A DNA stretch of 64,000 nucleotides from Limnohabitans sp. (GTDB taxonomy: Bacteria > Bacteroidota > Bacteroidia > Flavobacteriales > Flavobacteriaceae), in the NCBI GenBank assembly GCA_030053945.1, contig JASGCW010000001.1, positions 113,074 through 177,073 on the forward strand. The letters are read 5' to 3'. Of the stretch, positions 9,502 to 18,780 are shown in pieces. The notes under the pieces were generated by a model. It saw only the letters and a program-made list of their open reading frames with translations. It was not told where the DNA came from and did no database searches. Numbering within the stretch: the stretch's first letter is position 1; every line of letters begins with the position of its first letter. The position numbers were made by a program, and so were the translations under genes.

Positions 9502-12369
9502 ATGTTTGCTATAGATTTTTCATTTAATGAAACAATAAAATATTTCATCCCACAATTAGTCTGGTTGGACGAAAAAGGAGAATATCTCGAAAAAATAGTA
9601 TCAATTGAAATTCTTAAGGATTTAGAAACAAAAAATAAAGTTTCGCAAGAAATTAAGTTAATTTTCCAGATTACTCAAGAACTTCAAATAAAGTATTTAG
9701 AAAAAAAGTTTGTAAAAAAAGCTAAAAACACTTTAGAAAAAGTTCTCCAAGAGAAAGAGATAGCTAAAGTATTTAACACGTTTGTCCAACTAAAAACTGA
9801 CCATTTACTTCGACTTATTTTACAAAACAAACTTGAACTTTCAACTCATCTAAAAGGCAAAGATTTTTACAATTACAAAATCGACACTACAGTAGATGAA
9901 TTAGAAACAGTTCTTCATTTTCAAAAACATTCTAAAGGAATAACTTACACATTACAGTTAAAAGAAAATGACAACATTATAATTCCTAGAGAAAACAATA
10001 TTATAATAGTTTGCAATGGCTTAAATTGGGTGATAGTAAATAAAAGACTATACAAGCTTAAAGATATTAATGCTAACAAAATAACACCTTTCCTCACAAA
10101 AGAAAGCATTGAAATTCCTAACCATTTAGTCAAAGATTATTTTGATAAGTTCATCAAAGAGATCATTAAAAAATCGGAAATTCAAGAAGATGGGTTTGAA
10201 GTAATAAAACAAGAAGAGTTAACTAAAACAAGTCTATTACTTACACAAAGTATTTATTCTGATCAATTTTACATTGACTTAGAATTTGAGTACAAGGATG
10301 TTTCTTTCTTTTATAGTAACCCAAAAAAACAAAAACAAAATCAACTTGATATAGAAAACACCGATGATATTAAAATAATCCAGTATCATCGAAATGCAAC
10401 TTTAGAGCAAGAAAAAGTGTCTTTTTTAAATTCACTAGGATTAGTAAATAATGACAATTATTTACTCACAGCATCTCAAAACAATACACAAGACACACTT
10501 GAAATAATCATTAAAAATCAACAAACACTTGAAGAAAATGGATTTGATTGTACAAAAATAACATACAAAGACAAAAAAATTCAGTTTCAAAATGCGACTT
10601 TATTGCATCAACAAACCACAAACATTGACTGGTTTGATATTAAAATCACTGTACAGTGTGGCACATTTTCATTTCCGTTTACACAACTCATTAATAATAT
10701 AAAAAATAACAATCCATTCTATTTATTACCAGATGATACTTGGTTTGTAATTCCGTCTTCTTGGATGAAAACCTATGCGCCATTAGCCAAACTAGGTAAG
10801 ATAAAAGATGACTCTCTAACTATACAAAAAAACAATTTCGGAATTTTAGAAAAAATCCCTGAATTAGCTATTACCACCTATGTAACCAATGAAGAAAACT
10901 CATCTATCCCATTTGATTCCAATGCGGTAAAAGCAACACTTAGAGGCTATCAAATCCAAGGTGTGCAATGGCTATTAGAGCATCATCAAAATCAGCTAGG
11001 AGCCTGCCTCGCAGATGATATGGGGTTGGGTAAAACACTTCAAACTTTGGCTGTGTTAGCCACTGTCAAAAATACTTTTGAAGAACGAACAGTAGAAACT
11101 CAATATGATTTATTTTCAAGCGCAGTAACTATCGAAAAAGAGCCTTTGAAAGCGATTATTGTATTACCAAATTCATTGCTCTTTAATTGGCAAGAAGAAG
11201 CTAGAAAGTTCACCCCTCAATTGAGTCAAATTTTATATTTTGGTAAAGAAAGAAAAAACAATGCTAAAAAATTAGTTGAATTTGATTTAATCTTCACCAC
11301 CTATGGTGTAATAAACAAAGACATTGAAATCTTAAAAAAATATGATTTTAGATACATCATTCTGGATGAGAGTCAACAAATAAAAAACAAAGAATCTAAA
11401 ATTTTCAAAGCCATTAACGAAATAACTGCCCTTTATAAAATTTCGCTTAGTGGTACACCTATAGAGAATTCACTTTCTGACTTATGGTCACAAATGCAAT
11501 TCATCAATCCTAATATACTAGGAAGCTTCTCCTTTTTTAAAGAACACTATTTGAATCCTATTCAAAAAGATCAAAATGAAGAAATTTTAGCCGAATTAAA
11601 ACAACTCATTGACCCTTTTATTCTTCGTCGTACTAAGGAACAAGTTCTAAAAGATTTACCTGAACTAACCGAACAAATAGTCTATTGCACAATGACTGAT
11701 GAACAAGAAAAAGCCTATGAAGAAGAAAAATCTAAAGCTCGAAACGAATTGTTAGGAATTGCCACAGATAGCCTATCGCAACTTAACGTTATAAATACAC
11801 TAATGCGTTTGCGCCAATGGTGCAACCATCCTAAACTTATCAATACAGAATTTGATTTTAATTCAGGAAAATTTGAAGAGGTTTGTTTCCAGTTAGAAAC
11901 CCTCATCAAATCAAATCAAAAAGTTTTAGTTTTTAGTTCTTTTGTTAAACATTTAGAACTATTTCAAAACTGGAGTAAAGAAAACAAAATTAATCACTAC
12001 TTATTACGAGGAAGCACTCCTACTACTGAACGCAAGCAAATTATAGAAAATTTTCAAAACCATAACGGAAGCTGTTTATTCTTCATTTCACTAAAAGCTG
12101 GAGGGGTTGGTCTCAATCTTACCCAAGCATCATATGTGCTACTACTTGACCCTTGGTGGAATCCTTTTGCCGAAAGTCAAGCCATAGCAAGAGCGCATCG
12201 TATGGGACAAAAACAACCTGTAAATGTTTTACGATTCATTACAAAAAACACCATTGAAGAGAAAATCATACTGCTACAAGAGCAAAAGAAATTACTTTCT
12301 GATCAAATTATCGAAATAGAAAAAGTACCTTCGGATATCCAAAACAACTTAGAATTTGTTTTAGCATAA
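9502..12369 (+). CDS. SNF2-family DEAD/DEAH helicase
   Basis: DDMGLGKTLQTL, DESQQIKN, SGTPIENSLSDLWS, QAIARAHRMGQ. Confidence 0.92.
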   Translation: MFAIDFSFNETIKYFIPQLVWLDEKGEYLEKIVSIEILKDLETKNKVSQEIKLIFQITQELQIKYLEKKFVKKAKNTLEKVLQEKEIAKVFNTFVQLKTDHLLRLILQNKLELSTHLKGKDFYNYKIDTTVDELETVLHFQKHSKGITYTLQLKENDNIIIPRENNIIIVCNGLNWVIVNKRLYKLKDINANKITPFLTKESIEIPNHLVKDYFDKFIKEIIKKSEIQEDGFEVIKQEELTKTSLLLTQSIYSDQFYIDLEFEYKDVSFFYSNPKKQKQNQLDIENTDDIKIIQYHRNATLEQEKVSFLNSLGLVNNDNYLLTASQNNTQDTLEIIIKNQQTLEENGFDCTKITYKDKKIQFQNATLLHQQTTNIDWFDIKITVQCGTFSFPFTQLINNIKNNNPFYLLPDDTWFVIPSSWMKTYAPLAKLGKIKDDSLTIQKNNFGILEKIPELAITTYVTNEENSSIPFDSNAVKATLRGYQIQGVQWLLEHHQNQLGACLADDMGLGKTLQTLAVLATVKNTFEERTVETQYDLFSSAVTIEKEPLKAIIVLPNSLLFNWQEEARKFTPQLSQILYFGKERKNNAKKLVEFDLIFTTYGVINKDIEILKKYDFRYIILDESQQIKNKESKIFKAINEITALYKISLSGTPIENSLSDLWSQMQFINPNILGSFSFFKEHYLNPIQKDQNEEILAELKQLIDPFILRRTKEQVLKDLPELTEQIVYCTMTDEQEKAYEEEKSKARNELLGIATDSLSQLNVINTLMRLRQWCNHPKLINTEFDFNSGKFEEVCFQLETLIKSNQKVLVFSSFVKHLELFQNWSKENKINHYLLRGSTPTTERKQIIENFQNHNGSCLFFISLKAGGVGLNLTQASYVLLLDPWWNPFAESQAIARAHRMGQKQPVNVLRFITKNTIEEKIILLQEQKKLLSDQIIEIEKVPSDIQNNLEFVLA

Positions 12370-12404
12370 TTTTTGTATTTTTACAATAAAAACTAAAAAA
12401 TCAA

Positions 12405-13658
12405 ATGAAAGATTATTTTATATACCTATTCATACTAGTTGGTTTCATACACAAATCACAGGCACAGAACTACACTGAAGTCACACCTCCCTTCAATATA
12501 AAAACGGTTACATTTACTCAAAACAACCAAAATGTCTATCCTTTTTTTAATCTTGGAGATCAATTCCAGTTAAATTTTGATGATTTATATGGCAATGAAG
12601 AAGATTATTATTTTGAAATTCAACACTGTAATTATAATTGGACACCATCTGATTTATCTAAAAATGAATTTTTAAATGGTATCGATGGACAACGTATTCA
12701 AGATTATGAAAATTCATTCAACACTTTACAAACCTACTCACATTACCGTTTGGATTTTCCGAATAAATTTTGCCAACTAACCAAAAGTGGTAATTATATT
12801 TTGACTATTTTAAACAAAAACAAAGAGATTGTTTTTACTAAAAAGTTTGTCATATATGAAAGTCTTGCAGAAGTAGGTATGTTAGTTAAGCGTGCAAGAA
12901 ATATTCAAGACATCCGTTTAAAACAAAATTTAGAACTCACCATAAAATCTACTTCATTATTATTTCAAAATCCTGTACAAAACATAAAAGTAATTTTATT
13001 TCAAAACGGAAAATGGAATGATGCTATTGTCAACATAAAACCACAGTTTACAATAGGAAACGATCTAATATTTAGATACAACACAGAAACACAGTTTTAT
13101 GGTGGCAACGAATATTTATTTTTTGACAATAAAGACATAAGAATACCTGCAAATTCTATTTATAAAGTTGAAAGTAATTCAGGGCTTTATAACACAAAAC
13201 TCTATTCTAATAATGCTAGAAAAAATACAGCTTACACCTTTTTTCCTGATATTAATGGAAACTATCAACCAAGAAATTTCCGTGCACAAAACAATGATGT
13301 AGAATGCGATTATACGTGGGTGTATTTTACACTTTTTACTACAGAAGCTACAGCAGATTCTTCTATTTATGTTACTGGGATGTTTAATAACAATCAATTA
13401 TCTTCTGAAAACAAAATGGATTACAATGCAGAAAAAGGCATTTTTGAAAAAGCAATTCTTATCAAACAAGGTTTCGTAAATTACAATTACACCCTTTTAA
13501 CGTCTGATGGAAAAATTGATTCTAAGAATGCTATAGATGGTAATTTCTGGGAAACCGAAAATATTTACAATGCTTTAGTATACTATCGTGCTAATGGAGA
13601 ACGTTATGATAGAGTAATAGGAAAAGGAGAAGCAAACTCAACAACTATCACTAATTAA
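12405..13658 (+). CDS. DUF5103 / type IX secretion plug-like secreted protein
   Basis: Signal peptide; NLGDQFQLNFDDLYGNEEDYYFEIQHCNYNWTPSDLSKNEFLNG is typical of the family. Confidence 0.8.
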   Translation: MKDYFIYLFILVGFIHKSQAQNYTEVTPPFNIKTVTFTQNNQNVYPFFNLGDQFQLNFDDLYGNEEDYYFEIQHCNYNWTPSDLSKNEFLNGIDGQRIQDYENSFNTLQTYSHYRLDFPNKFCQLTKSGNYILTILNKNKEIVFTKKFVIYESLAEVGMLVKRARNIQDIRLKQNLELTIKSTSLLFQNPVQNIKVILFQNGKWNDAIVNIKPQFTIGNDLIFRYNTETQFYGGNEYLFFDNKDIRIPANSIYKVESNSGLYNTKLYSNNARKNTAYTFFPDINGNYQPRNFRAQNNDVECDYTWVYFTLFTTEATADSSIYVTGMFNNNQLSSENKMDYNAEKGIFEKAILIKQGFVNYNYTLLTSDGKIDSKNAIDGNFWETENIYNALVYYRANGERYDRVIGKGEANSTTITN

Positions 13659-13729
13659 ATTTAACAAGAATATAAAACATTTACACCTTAAAAATCAGTA
13701 ACTTTGTTACTGTTAAGCATTTATAAGAT

Positions 13730-14116
13730 ATGGTTACTCAAATTACAAAAGGAATAAAAATATCTGTAACGACCCATTTCGAAGGCACATACTATAGAAA
13801 TCAGGTTATTAACTTTGCATTCTCCTACCATATTACCATCGAAAATTATAGCAAAGACTCTGTACAACTCATTTCTAGACATTGGGACATTTATGACGCT
13901 TTACACCCTAAAGAAACAGTTGAAGGTGAGGGTGTTGTAGGTAAAAAACCTGTGTTAAAACCAGGCGAAATCTATAAATATAGTTCAGGATGTCTTTTAT
14001 TTTCTCCACACGGAACAATGTTAGGACACTTCAATATGATTAACTTTTCCAATTCAAAAATCTTTAAAGTTATGGTTCCAGCATTTAATTTAAGCGCTCC
14101 TTTTGCATTGAATTAA
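13730..14116 (+). CDS. apaG: ApaG domain protein
   Basis: SYHITIENYSKDSVQLISRHWDIYD...EGEGVVGKKPVLKPGEIYKYSSGC. Confidence 0.93.
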   Translation: MVTQITKGIKISVTTHFEGTYYRNQVINFAFSYHITIENYSKDSVQLISRHWDIYDALHPKETVEGEGVVGKKPVLKPGEIYKYSSGCLLFSPHGTMLGHFNMINFSNSKIFKVMVPAFNLSAPFALN

Positions 14117-14218
14117 ATCACAAATTTTGTTACTATAGTATCAAAAAAATCAACTTAAAGTTTGTACTTTTGTTAGCATTTTAAAAACACAAAGTATAAC
14201 CTAATAATATCAAAAACA

Positions 14219-15844
14219 ATGCTTAAAGGATTTTTCAATATACCTAAAGCGGTAAATGAACCCGTTAAATCTTACGCTCCTAATTCCCCCGAAAAAGCCG
14301 CAGTACTAGCCGCTTATAAAGAATTATGGAATTCATCTGTAGATGTACCTTTATATATAGGAAGCGAAGAAATTCGCACAGGTAACACCCGCACGATGTC
14401 GGCGCCACACGATCACCAACATATTGTAGGAACTTACCATTTAGCTGAAAAAGCACACGTAGAAAAAGCAATTGCTAATGCACTTGAAAGCAGAACAAAA
14501 TGGGCTGCTATGGCTTGGGAACAACGTGCTGCAATTTTCTTAAAAGCTGCTGAACTAATTGCAGGTCCTTACCGTGCAAAAATCAATGCGGCAACTATGA
14601 TTGCGCAATCTAAAACCATTCACCAAGCAGAAATTGATGCAGCTTGTGAGTTGATTGACTTTTTACGTTATAACGTTGAGTTTATGACGCAAATTTACAA
14701 AGACCAACCTTCATCAGATTCATCGGTTTGGAATCGTGTAGAGTACCGTCCGTTAGAAGGGTTTGTATATGCGATTACCCCGTTTAACTTTACAGCAATT
14801 GCTGCGAATCTTCCTGCAAGTGCTGCCTTAATGGGTAACGTAGTGGTATGGAAACCATCAGATAGCCAAGTATTTTCTGCAAAAGTAATTATCGATGTAT
14901 TTAAAGAAGCTGGTGTCCCAGATGGTGTAATCAATGTCGTTTTTGGTGATCCAGTAATGATTACAGATACTATTCTTGCTTCACCTGATTTTGCAGGTAT
15001 TCACTATACTGGTTCTACTTTTGTATTCAAAGAATTATGGAAGAAAATAGGCGAAAATATTCACACGTACAAAACCTATCCAAGAATCGTAGGAGAAACA
15101 GGTGGTAAAGACTTTATAATTGCACATCCTTCTGCTAATGTAAAACAAGTAGTGGCGAATACTATTCGTGGTGCGTTTGAATTCCAAGGACAAAAATGTT
15201 CTGCGGCATCAAGAGCTTATTTCCCTGCTTCCTTATGGCCAGCTATCAAAGAAGAAATGGGCAAGGAATTAGCTACTTTCAAACAAGGTTCTCCTGAAGA
15301 TTTCTCCAACTTTGTAACAGCAGTTATCCACGAAGGTTCTTTTGATAAATTAGCTAAATATATTGACCAAGCTAAAGCGGATGCCGATGCAGAAGTTATT
15401 TTTGGTGGTGGTTATGATAAATCGAAAGGGTATTTCATTGAACCAACGGTTATTTTGACTACAAACCCAAAATATGCAACTATGGAAACCGAATTATTCG
15501 GACCTGTATTGACGATTTATATCTATGAAGATGCAACTTGGGCTGAAACGTTAAAATTGGTTGATGCAACTTCAGAATATGCTTTAACAGGTGCTGTTTT
15601 CAGCGGATGTCGTTATGCCATTGAAGAAGCAACCGTTGCTTTACAAAACTGTGCTGGTAACTTCTATATTAATGACAAACCAACCGGAGCTGTGGTAGGT
15701 ATGCAACCATTTGGAGGTGCTAGAGCATCAGGAACAAATGACAAAGCAGGTTCAGCACAAAACTTATTGCGTTGGGTGTCTCCTAGAACTATTAAAGAAA
15801 CGTTTGTTACTCCAGTAGATTATAGATATCCTTTCTTAGGGTAA
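14219..15844 (+). CDS. pruA: L-glutamate gamma-semialdehyde dehydrogenase (1-pyrroline-5-carboxylate dehydrogenase)
   Basis: Aldehyde dehydrogenase fold; GETGGKDF, FEFQGQKCSAASRAY, PFGGARASGTNDKAG. Confidence 0.93.
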   Translation: MLKGFFNIPKAVNEPVKSYAPNSPEKAAVLAAYKELWNSSVDVPLYIGSEEIRTGNTRTMSAPHDHQHIVGTYHLAEKAHVEKAIANALESRTKWAAMAWEQRAAIFLKAAELIAGPYRAKINAATMIAQSKTIHQAEIDAACELIDFLRYNVEFMTQIYKDQPSSDSSVWNRVEYRPLEGFVYAITPFNFTAIAANLPASAALMGNVVVWKPSDSQVFSAKVIIDVFKEAGVPDGVINVVFGDPVMITDTILASPDFAGIHYTGSTFVFKELWKKIGENIHTYKTYPRIVGETGGKDFIIAHPSANVKQVVANTIRGAFEFQGQKCSAASRAYFPASLWPAIKEEMGKELATFKQGSPEDFSNFVTAVIHEGSFDKLAKYIDQAKADADAEVIFGGGYDKSKGYFIEPTVILTTNPKYATMETELFGPVLTIYIYEDATWAETLKLVDATSEYALTGAVFSGCRYAIEEATVALQNCAGNFYINDKPTGAVVGMQPFGGARASGTNDKAGSAQNLLRWVSPRTIKETFVTPVDYRYPFLG

Positions 15845-15862
15845 TCTATCATAAATAGTTAC

Positions 15863-15896
15863 AAAATCCATCTTAAAATACAGATGGATTTTTTTA
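15863..15896 (+). terminator. Intrinsic terminator of pruA
   Basis: AAATCCATC-ttaaaataca-GATGGATTTTTTT. Confidence 0.8.
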
Positions 15897-16016
15897 TTTC
15901 AATTTTTTAAGCCCAGACCACCATAATCAGTTAAAAGTTTTTTCTTATAACCATTAAGAAATTAAGATAATTAAGTTTACATAATAGCTAATCACACTGT
16001 GATTCTTAATTTTCCT

Positions 16017-16234
16017 GTAACTATTCAGTTAGTTAGGGTTTGTATAATAGTTGTTGTTTTATTGATTAGTAAGTTTTAAAGCAATGTGATTTTTTCAATA
16101 GAGTTGAATAATTACCTGATTTAAGCTATTACACCTGACAGGTTTTTCAAAACCTGTCAGGTGTAATAAAGAAACCGTGTTTAACAGCAACTCTATTTAT
16201 TATCAAACGAATAAAGTAATAGCTGAATAGTTAC
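16017..16234 (+). mobile_element. MITE-like element copy 1: 218 bp, 12-bp TIRs, 8-bp target-site duplication ATTTTCCT
   Basis: GTAACTATTCAG (16017-16028) / CTGAATAGTTAC (16223-16234); ATTTTCCT at 16009-16016 and 16235-16242. Confidence 0.85.
16127..16168. repeat. Perfect 20-bp-arm hairpin (TATTACACCTGACAGGTTTT-TC-AAAACCTGTCAGGTGTAATA)
   Basis: Direct inspection; inside MITE copy 1; related hairpin near 31114-31142. Confidence 0.95.
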
Positions 16235-16444
16235 ATTTTCCTTAATCTTAATGGTAATAAAAAAAGAATGCAATATAAATTAATTGTCATTATCTTTAAA
16301 TGACTTTAAGTTAGTTTCTTGAGTTTGTCAGCAAGCCCTATATTAGACGATAAATACTGCTTGCGGTTAGAAAACCTAAAAAAAATAGTAAAACACAAAT
16401 AACCTGTACGGTCTGAAAGTCTGCCATAGTAGGAATAAATATAA

Positions 16445-16735
16445 GTATTTAGTCAGTTAGATAAAAAATGAAATGACAAAACACAAATGACAAAATACAA
16501 ATGACAAAATACAAATAACAAAACACAAATGACAAATAAATCCCAATATTTAAATGATTCAAAAAGTCAAACATTTTTGGCTATTTGACACTTTTTGTCC
16601 GAAGCTTCGGGATTTTGATTTCTTCTTTTGATTTTATTTGCTTTTTGGATATTGTTATTTGGATGTTTATCTCTTTTTAAGTTATTCAAGTCAATAAATA
16701 TCTGAATAGTCAAAAATGATAGGCTGAATAGTTAC
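16445..16735 (+). mobile_element. MITE-like element copy 2, decayed left end, ~14-bp VNTR in left arm
   Basis: Left GTATTTAGTCAGTTAGATAAAAAATG, right CTGAATAGTTAC (16724-16735); shares the AATCCCAATATTT...ATGATTCAAAAAGTCAAACATTTT core with other copies. Confidence 0.65.
16473..16541 (+). repeat. 14-bp tandem repeat (ATGACAAAAYACAA), about 4.9 units
   Basis: Units at 16473, 16487, 16501, 16515 and 16529 (partial). Confidence 0.9.
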
Positions 16736-16810
16736 AAACAGATTAATCTTAGTGAATATGTTAATCTCGATAAATAGATTGGGATTAAAGGATTTTCATT
16801 GACAACAAAA

Positions 16811-17395
16811 TCATTCCATCTCATTAAGAATATTAATAGTTTCTTTTAGTTCGTTATCCGCATCTAAAGTATCAATGTTTTCACCCCAAAAATAATATCC
16901 ATTTTTATCCTTTGCAAAGCTACCTACCTCCTCTGAAGTTTTAAATGTCTGATAATCTATTTTATCTAATTTACCATGTCTTGGATCGTAAATTGATTTT
17001 TTATCTTTAGCATACCATCCTATGAGCGTAAATGTTTTTGGATCTGCATCTTCAATAAGATGAAAATTTCCGCCGTCTGAGGTGTCGTAATGATAATATA
17101 TATAGTTTTTGTCCTTGTAAAAATAATTTCCTAAATACTCAAAACTTGTGGTATCTATTATATTTTTTAATTGTTTGCCATTAGTAAAACGGTCAATAAA
17201 AATTTCTTTTTTTGATGTCAAATCTGAAACATCAAAACTTTGAACTGCGAGTTTACCATCTATAGATTTCCATAAATCATAGTTGGTTTTTATCCAAACC
17301 ATACCGTTTTTATCTATCGATTTGTAATTATAACAAGAAACACCTAGTGTTAGTAAAAGTAAAACTGATAGCATTTTGATTTTATTTCCCCACAT
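16811..17395 (-). CDS. DKNYY-domain lipoprotein
   Basis: Lipobox LLTLGVSC; repeated YFYKDKNYIYYHYD / YAKDKKSIYD / FAKDKNGYYFWGE motifs. Confidence 0.75.
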   Translation of the reverse strand: MWGNKIKMLSVLLLLTLGVSCYNYKSIDKNGMVWIKTNYDLWKSIDGKLAVQSFDVSDLTSKKEIFIDRFTNGKQLKNIIDTTSFEYLGNYFYKDKNYIYYHYDTSDGGNFHLIEDADPKTFTLIGWYAKDKKSIYDPRHGKLDKIDYQTFKTSEEVGSFAKDKNGYYFWGENIDTLDADNELKETINILNEME

Positions 17396-17464
17396 AATAA
17401 AGTCAACAAACTAATTTTTAAACAAATTTTAAACGTCCTAAATATTTGAAAATACAAGCTAACC

Positions 17465-17675
17465 GCCACGGCATTAGCGTTTAAAAAATTGCCACTCCCG
17501 ATAGCTATCGGGAACACAGATTAAAATAACTTGATAAAATATAAATTTTAATATTTATTTCCGCAAAGCGGATAATTTTATAATCAATTTTCTAAAAAAA
17601 CAGAATATAAAATCTGTGTATCTGTGGTTATTTCTTCAAATTTCTTTAAATATTTTTAAAAGCGAATGCCATGGC
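17465..17675. repeat. Non-coding imperfect palindromic element with GCCAYGGCATT ends
   Basis: GCCACGGCATTAGCGTTTAAAAA (17465-17487) versus RC of 17653-17675 GCCATGGCATTCGCTTTTAAAAA (20/23); inner ACACAGATT/AATCTGTGT; central CCGCAAAGCGG. Confidence 0.7.
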
Positions 17676-17839
17676 TAATCGCAAGCTTAAAACGTAAATA
17701 TATAAATTCTTTATTAAATCCTGTTTAAAAATTAAAATAATTATAATCCAACAGTTAGAATGCTATTTTTACAAATAAAAATACAAAGTCGTTTAGTTGA
17801 AAAATTTAATACATAAAAAATCTAGAATCTGAACTAATT

Positions 17840-18045
17840 GTATTTATTCAACTAGTTAGATAAAAAATAAAATGACAAAACACAAATGACAAAACACACT
17901 CGAGGCGAAGCAGAACTGAGCGAAGCCTAAATAAATTCCAATATTTTAATGATTCAAAAAGTCAAACATTTTGGTTATTTGATACTTTTTGAACCGAAGT
18001 TTCAAAATTGAGATTTTTTTTGTACCGAAGCTACGGGATTGATAT
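17840..18045 (+). mobile_element. MITE-like element copy 3, decayed/truncated, no recognisable right end
   Basis: GTATTTATTCAACTAGTTAGATAAAAAATAAAATGACAAAACACAAATGACAAAACAC and the ATTCAAAAAGTCAAACATTTTGG core shared with copies 2 and 5. Confidence 0.6.
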
Positions 18046-18053
18046 CAAAAAAA

Positions 18054-18674
18054 TTAAATTGGCAAATACACCACTTTTTTCGTTTCAAAAAATTCTTCTG
18101 TGAAGAAATCAGCTATATCATACTGAATGGCTTCTGGAAAATCCTGCAATTCTTCTGTCAAATCTCCTCCTTTTAGATATAAAATTCCGTTATGACGTTC
18201 GGGGTGTCCGTTGTGTTTTTTAATTTTTCCTTTTACCCATTCTACAAAATCAGGCATATTAGTTACCGCTCGGCTCACAATAAAATCGAATTTTTCGTTC
18301 ACGGTATTGGCTCTTTTTTGTTCGGCTTTTACATTTTTTAAACCAATACCTTCCGCAACTGCATTGACTACTTTTATCTTTTTAGCAATTACATCTATCA
18401 AATAAAATTGGGTTTCTGGGAATAATATAGCTAACGGAATCCCTGGAAATCCTCCTCCTGTCCCTACATCCATCACCGTACTGCCTGCTTTAAATTCTTG
18501 AATCTTAGCAATAGCTAACGAGTGTAATATATGTTTTTCGTAAAGTTCATCTATATCTTTACGCGAAATGACATTTATTTTTGAATTCCAATCTTGGTAA
18601 AGATCTCCTAAAGCTTGAAATTGTTTGATTTGATTTTCGGTTAAATTAGGAAAATACTTAAGAATTTGCTGCAT
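18054..18674 (-). CDS. rsmG: 16S rRNA (guanine(527)-N(7))-methyltransferase RsmG
   Basis: DLYQDWNSKINVISRKDIDELYEKHILHSLAI...VMDVGTGGGFPGIPLAI. Confidence 0.95.
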   Translation of the reverse strand: MQQILKYFPNLTENQIKQFQALGDLYQDWNSKINVISRKDIDELYEKHILHSLAIAKIQEFKAGSTVMDVGTGGGFPGIPLAILFPETQFYLIDVIAKKIKVVNAVAEGIGLKNVKAEQKRANTVNEKFDFIVSRAVTNMPDFVEWVKGKIKKHNGHPERHNGILYLKGGDLTEELQDFPEAIQYDIADFFTEEFFETKKVVYLPI

Positions 18675-18780
18675 CGCTCATTTTTTTGACAAAATTAATC
18701 AATTTAGTGTTTAAAAATTATCTCAAATCGTTATCAATTCAATTTATTAATAATTAAATTTGGGCACATTTTTTAGAATT

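Larger units (their letters stand above)
15941..16262. repeat. Imperfect palindromic repeat (ACCATTAAG...CTTAATGGT), interrupted by the element at 16017-16234
   Basis: Left arm ACCATTAAGAAATTAAGATAATTAAG (15950-15975) pairs with CTTAATTTTCCTTAATCTTAATGGT once the insert and one target-site copy are removed. Confidence 0.65.

Noticed and set aside
8299-12369. Nuclease-like gene + methyltransferase + SNF2 helicase read as an anti-phage defence (DISARM/R-M-like) operon
   Set aside because: The methyltransferase (8719-9489) is a Methyltransf_11-type enzyme with no DNA-methyltransferase catalytic motif. The GxxExxY gene is separated by its own inverted repeat, and the helicase looks like a common Bacteroidota SNF2 protein. 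No other defence genes are nearby.
16473-16541. Short repeats at regular spacing read as a CRISPR array
   Set aside because: 14-bp directly abutting tandem units with no spacers and no cas genes; a VNTR in a MITE arm.
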